Origin: Bacteroidales bacterium
Lineage (GTDB): Bacteria > Bacteroidota > Bacteroidia > Bacteroidales > UBA932
DNA: 11,747 nucleotides
NCBI GenBank assembly: GCA_024402115.1
Contig: JAKSJQ010000054.1
Location: 1-11,747 of the forward strand
Reading direction: 5' to 3'
Shown here: positions 6,702-11,747 of the stretch, in pieces
How positions within the stretch are numbered: position 1 is the stretch's first letter
Layout: the number at the start of each line of letters is the position of its first letter
Notes under the pieces: model-generated
Databases searched by the model: none
Seen by the model: the letters and a program-made list of their open reading frames with translations, nothing else
Told to the model about the DNA's origin: nothing
Made by a program: the position numbers and the translations under genes

Positions 6702-9596
6702 ATGAACAAGATCGCAAAAGCACTCATTCTTTTCGGCATGTCACTCGCAGTCTGCATTAACGCAGATGCCGCTAAGCGTCAGCGCACCATCACCAAGGTG
6801 GAGGCTGTAAGCGTCGAGAGCCCTGCCGGAACGGTACCTGTACTTCCATACCAGGTCTGGGTCACCTACTCTGACGGTCATCAGGATTGGCGCCAGGTTC
6901 GCTGGACCAACTCTGCCCGTCCGGTCGAGGAGCTCCAGGCTACCTACCCTGTAGGAAAGGAGTACACCATCGACGGATATGTGATCGGTGACAACACCAC
7001 CGAGAACGGTTATCCTATCGTAGCAAACATCAAGGTCGTGACCAAGAAGGCCGTCAGCCATGAGATCAAGGCTGAGCCTCTTCCACTGGCAAACGTCCAC
7101 ATCACCGGATCCAACCGACTCACCTCGAATCGTGAGCTCGCAATCGACCAGATTCTCAGCTGGGACGTGAAGTCTATGTGCTACAACTACCGTGACACCT
7201 ACGGTTTCAGCACCGAGGGCTATCCTGAGGGCGACGGCTGGGATTCACCTACCACCAAGCTCAAGGGCCATGGTACCGGCCACTACCTCTCTGCTCTTGC
7301 ATTCGCATACACTTCTACCGATGATGCAGCGAAGAAGGCGGCTCTCAAGGCTAACGTGAAGTTCATGCTCGACTGCATGCGCGAGTGCCAGGAGAAGACC
7401 TTCGTATGGAACGAGGAACTCGGTCGCTACTGGGAGGCTCGTGACTTCGCACCGGAGGAGGAGCTTCGTGGCCTTCTCGGAACATGGGCGGCGTTCGACG
7501 AGTACAAGCAGCATCCTGAGAAGTATGGATATGGATACATCAATGCCATCCCTGCTCAGCACTGCGCGCTCATCGAGATGTACCGTGCATACAACAACAA
7601 CGACTGGGTGTGGGCACCATACTATACCGTCCACAAGCAGCTCGCTGGTCTCATCGACATCGCTAACAACGTCGATGACAAGGAACTTGCTGCAAAGGCA
7701 TACACCATCGCAAAGGACATGGGCCTCTGGGTGTGGAACCGTATGCATTACAGGACTTATGTGAAGATGGACGGCGACCGCGCTGAGCGTCAGGCAAAGC
7801 CAGGTAACCGTTACGAGATGTGGAACATGTACATCGCAGGTGAGGTCGGCGGTATGTGCGAGTCACTTTCAAGGCTCGCAGAGATGTCGAACAACCTCGA
7901 GGACAAGGCTAAGCTCATCGAGGCTGCGAACTGCTTCGACACCAAGGCTCTCTTCGATCCTGTCTCTGTGAACATCGACGACGTACGTACCCGTCACGCA
8001 AACCAGCACATCCCTATGTTCGTGGGTGCTCTCCGCAGCTACCGCACCAACAATGATCCTTACTACTACGATCTCTCATACAACTTCTGGAACATGCTCC
8101 AGGGTCGTTACATCTACGCAATGGGTGGTGTAGGTAATGGTGAGATGTTCCGTCAGCCTTACTCACAGATGCTCAGCATGAACACCAACGTGATGTCAGA
8201 CTGGAGGACTCATCAGATGCTTCCTAACCCTACTCTCAACGAGACCTGCTGCGCATACAACATCGCCAAGCTCACCAAGGATCTCAACTGCTTCGATCCG
8301 GACGATGCTCGCTACATGGACTACTATGAGCGTGTGCTCTACAACCAGCTCGTTGGTTCCGTACATCCTGAGCATTACGGCGTGACCTACCACTACGCAG
8401 TCGGAATGAACGCAGCAAAGCCTTTCGGCAGTGAGACTCCAGGTTCTTCATGCTGCGGCGGTACCGGTTCAGAGAACCACGTCAAGTATCAGGAGGCTGC
8501 TTACTTCGTAGGCGACAACACCATCTGGGTGGCTCTCTATATGCCATCTGAGGCAAAGTGGGGCAACGTTACCCTCGCACAGGACTGCCTCTGGCCAGCG
8601 GAGAAGACCTCTATCACCGTGAAGGAGGGTAGCGGTAACTTCACCATGAAGCTCCGCGTACCTTACTGGGCAACCGAAGGCTTCACCGTATCTCTCAACG
8701 GCAAGGTCATCGCGCAGAACTGCCAGCCTTGCTCATACTACGCTATCTCTGGCCATGATTGGAAGCCAGGTGACGTAGTTGAGGTTGAGATGCCATTCAC
8801 CAAGCACATCAACTTCGGTCCTGACAAGATGGCTCTCGCAGCTACCGGTCCGGACGAGCCTCGTACTCCGTTCGACCCACAGTGGCTCGGTACCATTATG
8901 TACGGTCCTCTCTGTATGGCGACTGAGGAGGTACACGACTGGTCAAACGCTGACATCGACCTCAGCGGCGACCTCTCAGAGATCGTTGCAAATGCACCTA
9001 CCGCAGCCGGCGGATTCGACGGCAACCTCTATACCATGACTCTCGGCGACCTTACCTTCGTCCCTGACTATCACGAGACTCACAATGCGACCCACTATCT
9101 CCGTCTCAACGTGAACGCTCCTAAGAAGGTAAAGAAGGGTAAGCTCGACAAGACCGAGCTCAACGCAGTCGTGAACCTTGCAAAGGAGCGCGTAGCTGAG
9201 CAGGATGCTTGGAACGCTCTCGCAGTGAAGGTTCCTGCATTCTCTCCATGGGCTCCTAACGGATACGCACGCATGGTCGCTCAGATTGCAGCTGCCGAGA
9301 AGATCCTCGCTGCCAAGAAGCCAAGCATGGAGGAGGTGAACGATGCGGTTTCTGCACTTAACGTATGCGTGAACACCATGCGTCCTGGTAACCTCGCAGA
9401 GCCAGAGGATCTCGCAGAGCTCCTCACCCTCGTTACCGAGACCAAGGAGATCTCAAGCAAGACTACCGAGCTCCGTGAGGCTATCGACTACGCAGACATG
9501 GTCGTTTCATATGTAAACGACGGTAGCGGTACCGCGGACATGATCGTGAAAGCTACGGCTCAGCTCAAGGCGGCTCGCGCCAATTTGGGAAAGTAG
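6702..9596 (+). CDS. secreted GH127/GH146-type beta-L-arabinofuranosidase with Ig-like and FIVAR-like domains
   Basis: This 964-residue protein has a Sec signal peptide (cleavage near ADA, residues 21-23). A Big_4-like Ig domain follows (about 30-116, with VWVTYSDG). The catalytic region (about 125-800) belongs to the PF07944 arabinofuranosidase clan: GHGTGHYLSALA (189-200), YTVHKQLAGL (308-317), HANQHIP (432-438), NETCCAYNIAKLT (513-525), DYYERVLYNQL (540-550) and SSCCGGTGSENH (582-593). By analogy with the characterised GH127 enzyme, Glu514, Cys516, Cys584 and Cys585 would be the zinc-thiolate set, with one of the paired cysteines as nucleophile and Glu481 a candidate acid/base. Two helical FIVAR-like modules fill about 815-900 and 901-964. 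The likely substrate is beta-L-arabinofuranosyl groups on plant glycans. No SusC/SusD pair is nearby. Arg codons are almost all CGY (AGG 3 of about 36), unlike the neighbours, which suggests high expression. GH127 and GH146 cannot be separated by eye. Confidence 0.87.
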   Translation: MNKIAKALILFGMSLAVCINADAAKRQRTITKVEAVSVESPAGTVPVLPYQVWVTYSDGHQDWRQVRWTNSARPVEELQATYPVGKEYTIDGYVIGDNTTENGYPIVANIKVVTKKAVSHEIKAEPLPLANVHITGSNRLTSNRELAIDQILSWDVKSMCYNYRDTYGFSTEGYPEGDGWDSPTTKLKGHGTGHYLSALAFAYTSTDDAAKKAALKANVKFMLDCMRECQEKTFVWNEELGRYWEARDFAPEEELRGLLGTWAAFDEYKQHPEKYGYGYINAIPAQHCALIEMYRAYNNNDWVWAPYYTVHKQLAGLIDIANNVDDKELAAKAYTIAKDMGLWVWNRMHYRTYVKMDGDRAERQAKPGNRYEMWNMYIAGEVGGMCESLSRLAEMSNNLEDKAKLIEAANCFDTKALFDPVSVNIDDVRTRHANQHIPMFVGALRSYRTNNDPYYYDLSYNFWNMLQGRYIYAMGGVGNGEMFRQPYSQMLSMNTNVMSDWRTHQMLPNPTLNETCCAYNIAKLTKDLNCFDPDDARYMDYYERVLYNQLVGSVHPEHYGVTYHYAVGMNAAKPFGSETPGSSCCGGTGSENHVKYQEAAYFVGDNTIWVALYMPSEAKWGNVTLAQDCLWPAEKTSITVKEGSGNFTMKLRVPYWATEGFTVSLNGKVIAQNCQPCSYYAISGHDWKPGDVVEVEMPFTKHINFGPDKMALAATGPDEPRTPFDPQWLGTIMYGPLCMATEEVHDWSNADIDLSGDLSEIVANAPTAAGGFDGNLYTMTLGDLTFVPDYHETHNATHYLRLNVNAPKKVKKGKLDKTELNAVVNLAKERVAEQDAWNALAVKVPAFSPWAPNGYARMVAQIAAAEKILAAKKPSMEEVNDAVSALNVCVNTMRPGNLAEPEDLAELLTLVTETKEISSKTTELREAIDYADMVVSYVNDGSGTADMIVKATAQLKAARANLGK

Positions 9597-9631
9597 CCGA
9601 GTGATAATTATAAGTTCGTTTTATTTGGATG

Positions 9632-9669
9632 CATCCACGATGCCGGACGGTATCGTGGATGTTTTTTTT
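9632..9669 (+). terminator. strong intrinsic terminator after the GH127/GH146-like gene
   Basis: A perfect 10-bp stem pairs CATCCACGAT (9632-9641) with ATCGTGGATG (9652-9661) around a 10-nt loop and is followed directly by eight T residues. It starts 35 nt past the glycosidase stop and isolates that gene from the HD-MsrA gene. Confidence 0.92.
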
Positions 9670-9673
9670 GTGC

Positions 9674-9681
9674 TATCTTTG
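9674..9681 (+). promoter_or_regulatory. -7 box for the HD-MsrA gene
   Basis: TATCTTTG matches TAnnTTTG exactly and lies 21 nt before the ATG at 9703, only 4 nt after the terminator T tract. The -33 region would fall inside the terminator stem and shows no TTTG, so the promoter may be weak or need an activator. Confidence 0.5.
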
Positions 9682-9702
9682 GCGCGCATTTCCCTTTGAC
9701 CC

Positions 9703-10635
9703 ATGGAAAAGAATCCTATAGATATCGCTTTGCGCTGCGCGATGGACGCGCATGAAGGCCAGCTCGATCCAGCCGGCTATCCGCGCATGCTCCACAGCCT
9801 TGCGGTGGGCCTGATGGGCCATACCGACGAGGAGAAGATGGCAGGTTTCCTGCATGATTCCCTGCTTTACGGTGGCATGACAGCTACCAGGCTTCGCGAG
9901 GCTGGCGTTCCGCTCGGCATAGTCGCCGCGACCGAACTCCTGACTCCGGAATCCTCAGATATGAAGGCACACGCCACGAAGGTCATCTCTTCGGGCAATC
10001 CTATCGCGCTCCAGGTGCTCTATAATGACCTCAGGAAAACCCTTGAGGCGGGGGAGAATGCGGAGTTGTCGGAGGCCCTCGCGATGGTCGAAAAGGCCGT
10101 CGAGGAGGCTTCCAGGGTGGATCTGTATTCTTTTCCTGAGGATCCTGAGGTGGATGTCGCAATCTTCGCCTGCGGCTGTTTCTGGGGCACTCAGCACCAG
10201 TACGACAAGGAGCCTGGAGTACTCAGGACCCTTGCCGGCTACACCGGAGGACCGGAGGAGAACCCTACTTATGCCGATGTACGTGACCATAGGACTCACC
10301 ATGTCGAGGCCGTCATCGTGGAGTTCGACCCGAAGCTCACCGACTACACCAAACTCTGCCAGGTTTTCTTCGAGATTCATGATCCATCCCAGACCGACGG
10401 AGTCGGACCCGACCTTGGACCTCAGTACAGGAGCTGTCTTTTCTGGAGGACTCAGGAGCAGAAGGACAAGGCGGACGCCGTCATCGCAGACCTTCGTTCG
10501 CGTGGATATGAGGTGAACACTCTTATTCTTCCGTTCGAACGCTTCTACATAGGCGAGGAATATCACCAGAAATACTATGAGAAGACAGGCGGAGAGCCAT
10601 ATTGCCACCTTCGTGTCCGAAAGTTCCCCAAATAA
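9703..10635 (+). CDS. msrA: HD-domain/peptide-methionine (S)-S-oxide reductase (MsrA) fusion
   Basis: This 310-residue protein has two parts. Residues about 5-137 resemble the HD domain of RelA/SpoT-like alarmone hydrolases: AHEGQLDPAGYPRMLHSLAV (16-35), LHD (50-52, the HD pair), ELLTPE (78-83) and YNDLRKTLE (107-115). The catalytic ED pair that follows HD in active hydrolases is replaced by Leu55-Tyr56, so activity is doubtful. Residues about 151-310 are a complete MsrA, which reduces methionine-S-sulfoxide in proteins with thioredoxin. Evidence is CGCFWG with nucleophile Cys159, GYTGG (179-183), NPTYADV (187-193), Glu202, HDPSQTDGVGPDLGPQYRS (226-244) and a C-terminal PYCHL with Cys301 as likely resolving cysteine. 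No signal peptide is seen, so it is cytoplasmic. The start at 9703 follows a promoter box by 21 nt. A GGAGG eight bases before the in-frame ATG at 10084 could allow a separate 183-residue MsrA. The MsrA call is firm; the HD assignment is moderate. Confidence 0.88.
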   Translation: MEKNPIDIALRCAMDAHEGQLDPAGYPRMLHSLAVGLMGHTDEEKMAGFLHDSLLYGGMTATRLREAGVPLGIVAATELLTPESSDMKAHATKVISSGNPIALQVLYNDLRKTLEAGENAELSEALAMVEKAVEEASRVDLYSFPEDPEVDVAIFACGCFWGTQHQYDKEPGVLRTLAGYTGGPEENPTYADVRDHRTHHVEAVIVEFDPKLTDYTKLCQVFFEIHDPSQTDGVGPDLGPQYRSCLFWRTQEQKDKADAVIADLRSRGYEVNTLILPFERFYIGEEYHQKYYEKTGGEPYCHLRVRKFPK

Positions 10636-10639
10636 TTAT

Positions 10640-10647
10640 TAGATTTG
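10640..10647 (+). promoter_or_regulatory. -7 box for the antiterminator gene
   Basis: TAGATTTG followed by C matches TAnnTTTG exactly. It starts 4 nt after the HD-MsrA stop codon and ends 28 nt before the ATG at 10676. Transcription would begin near 10653-10655, which argues against the in-frame TTG at 10655 as the start codon. No -33 TTTG is visible. Confidence 0.5.
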
Positions 10648-10650
10648 CAC

Positions 10651-10667
10651 TTCCTTGCCCCAAGGAA
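10651..10667 (+). promoter_or_regulatory. hairpin overlapping the ribosome binding site of the antiterminator gene
   Basis: TTCCTTG (10651-10657) and CAAGGAA (10661-10667) form a perfect 7-bp stem with a CCC loop. The 3' arm holds most of AAGGAAAG (10662-10669), the only convincing Shine-Dalgarno sequence at a gene start in the window, 6 nt before ATG 10676. It supports that ATG as the start and would hide the ribosome site when folded. If transcription begins near 10653, only the inner five base pairs can form. Confidence 0.5.
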
Positions 10668-10675
10668 AGAGCAAC

Positions 10676-11176
10676 ATGGATGAAGCATCGACATTAAGAG
10701 CAGAGGAGCCACGCTGGTATGCGATGAACGTCTTCTTCAACAAGACGGCAAACGTGATACCCTTCCTCACGGCTGACGGCATGGCCTACTTCTGGCCGAA
10801 GAACGTCGCCAAGAATCTGCTTTTCATAAGGTCGACCGCGTCTTATGTGCTCGAACTCCGCAAGAGGATCAACTGTCACAACAAGCTTTTCACGAAGCCC
10901 GGCAGTTTTGATCCGCAGCCTATCCCGGACAGGGAGATGGACCTTTTCATCAAGGTGTCGTCGGTTGACGACATGGGAATGGAGATAGTCCAGGTGGATT
11001 ATTCCAAGCTTATCCTCGGCCAGAAGGTCAGGGTGGTTGGAGGACCTTTCGAAGGTACGGAAGGATACATCAAGCGCATACACAAGGACCAGCGACTGGT
11101 CGTATGCATAGAAGGCGTCGTTGCCGTGGCCACCTCGTACATACCGAGAGCCCTGCTCGAGCCTGTATTAGAATAA
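10676..11176 (+). CDS. UpxY/NusG-like transcription antitermination factor
   Basis: From the ATG at 10676 the protein has 166 residues in the NusG two-domain arrangement. An NGN domain (about 13-105) opens with PRWYAMNVFFNK and includes NLLFIRST (47-54). A KOW domain (about 114-160) reads GQKVRVVGGPFEGTEGYIKR (115-134) and ends VATSYIPRALLEP. The pattern WYAM, LxFIRST, GxFEGxEG and VATxxI is that of the UpxY-type NusG paralogues of Bacteroidales, which bind elongating RNA polymerase and let it read through the leader of particular operons, typically capsule loci. It is not the housekeeping NusG, judged by the divergent NGN and the lack of a secE/rplK context. A TTG start at 10655 is possible in frame, but the AAGGAAAG site and predicted transcription start favour 10676. 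The aminotransferase gene begins 18 nt after its stop, so they are probably co-transcribed. Its target operon is not visible here. Confidence 0.82.
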   Translation: MDEASTLRAEEPRWYAMNVFFNKTANVIPFLTADGMAYFWPKNVAKNLLFIRSTASYVLELRKRINCHNKLFTKPGSFDPQPIPDREMDLFIKVSSVDDMGMEIVQVDYSKLILGQKVRVVGGPFEGTEGYIKRIHKDQRLVVCIEGVVAVATSYIPRALLEPVLE

Positions 11177-11194
11177 AGAACGAACAAGACAGAT

Positions 11195-11747
11195 ATGTTG
11201 AAAATTTCACAGCGTGCAGAGAATATGCCGAGCTCTCCTATCCGAAAGCTCGCAAGATATGCCGACGAAGCAAAGCGTAACGGCATTCACGTGTACCATC
11301 TCAATATCGGCCAGCCGGATATCAAGACCCCGGACTGCGCCATCGAAGCAGCTCGTAAGCTCGATCACGAGATCCTCGAGTATAGCCCGTCACAGGGCCA
11401 TCTTTCACTCAGGACCAAGCTCGTCGGCTACTATGCCCAGTACGGAATCAACCTCTCGCCGGACGAGATAATCGTCACTACAGGTGGCTCTGAGGCCGTT
11501 CAGTTCGCATACATGGCCTGCCTCAATCCTGGTGACGAGATCATCGTTACCGACCCTTCATACGCAAACTACATGGCCTTCGCGATAAGCGCAGGAGCCG
11601 TGGTGAAGTCAGTCAAGACCAGCATCGACAACGGCTTCCGTCTTCCTCCTATAGAGAAGTTCGAGGAGCAGATCACCGAGAGGACCAAGGCCATCCTGAT
11701 CTGCAACCCTAACAACCCGACCGGCTACCTCTACAGCCGTAAGGAGA
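11195..11747 (+). CDS. class I/II PLP-dependent aminotransferase, N-terminal part (runs off window)
   Basis: A frame starting at ATG 11195 stays open to the last base, giving 184 residues of an AspC-like fold-type I aminotransferase. Such enzymes move amino groups between amino acids and 2-oxo acids in the cytoplasm. Visible motifs are the opening SPIRKLARYADEAK (14-27), HLNIGQPDIKTP (35-46, substrate-binding glycine region), TTGGSEAV (95-102, cofactor phosphate loop), DPSYANY (120-126) and CNPNNPTGYLY (170-180) with the conserved Asn174. The catalytic lysine and the C-terminal domain lie beyond the window, so completeness and substrate cannot be judged. It starts 18 nt after the antiterminator gene with no promoter box or clear ribosome site in the gap, which suggests a shared transcript. 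The sequence resembles the common Bacteroidales housekeeping aminotransferase, so a sugar-nucleotide aminotransferase of a capsule locus is unlikely. Confidence 0.9.
   Translation, partial: MLKISQRAENMPSSPIRKLARYADEAKRNGIHVYHLNIGQPDIKTPDCAIEAARKLDHEILEYSPSQGHLSLRTKLVGYYAQYGINLSPDEIIVTTGGSEAVQFAYMACLNPGDEIIVTDPSYANYMAFAISAGAVVKSVKTSIDNGFRLPPIEKFEEQITERTKAILICNPNNPTGYLYSRKE

Noticed and set aside
9955..10608. 217-codon open frame on the minus strand
   Set aside because: Antisense shadow of the HD-MsrA gene, whose MsrA motifs are unmistakable. No promoter or family resemblance was seen.
10631..10640. AATAATTATT palindrome after the HD-MsrA gene as a terminator
   Set aside because: The stem is short and all A/T, and no T run follows. 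It also overlaps the start of the TAGATTTG promoter box.
10655..10675. TTG start for the UpxY-like gene
   Set aside because: It would lie at the predicted transcription start and inside the hairpin, while ATG 10676 has a well-spaced AAGGAAAG.

Overview
The window looks like chromosomal DNA of a Bacteroidota member, most likely a Bacteroidales gut or rumen lineage with fairly high GC. The evidence is a UpxY-type NusG paralogue, a DUF3667 membrane protein, a Bacteroidales-style PurF-like protein starting MGGFFG, a GH127/GH146-type arabinofuranosidase, few Shine-Dalgarno sequences, and TAnnTTTG promoter boxes in the intergenic gaps. No rRNA, tRNA, CRISPR array or intact mobile element was seen.

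Layout. Positions 1-363 (+) are the 3' end of an RHS/YD-repeat gene whose last 40 codons differ sharply in base composition. Four genes then run on the minus strand: threonine aldolase (377-1411), a DUF3667 zinc-ribbon membrane protein (1446-2426), a PurF-like phosphoribosyltransferase (2494-3942) and an M1-family lipoprotein aminopeptidase (4042-6528). A divergent promoter region (6529-6701) separates them from four plus-strand genes: a secreted GH127/GH146-like glycosidase (6702-9596) closed by a strong terminator, an HD-domain/MsrA fusion (9703-10635), a UpxY/NusG-like antiterminator (10676-11176) and the start of a class I aminotransferase (11195 to the window end).

How the genes fit together. 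This is mostly a run of independently promoted housekeeping and secreted-enzyme genes, not one pathway. Candidate TAnnTT(T/C)G boxes lie 21-42 nt before six start codons. The likely co-transcribed pairs are antiterminator plus aminotransferase, and PurF-like plus DUF3667, the latter only by read-through of a terminator-like hairpin.

The most unusual points are: (1) a PurF homologue that has lost every recognisable glutaminase residue but keeps the PRPP loop and four Fe-S-type cysteines; (2) MsrA fused to an alarmone-hydrolase-like HD domain that lacks the ED pair, with a possible internal start for MsrA alone; (3) a hairpin that would mask the ribosome binding site of the antiterminator gene; (4) an extreme codon bias confined to the glycosidase gene. 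Family assignments come from reading motifs; no database search was possible.
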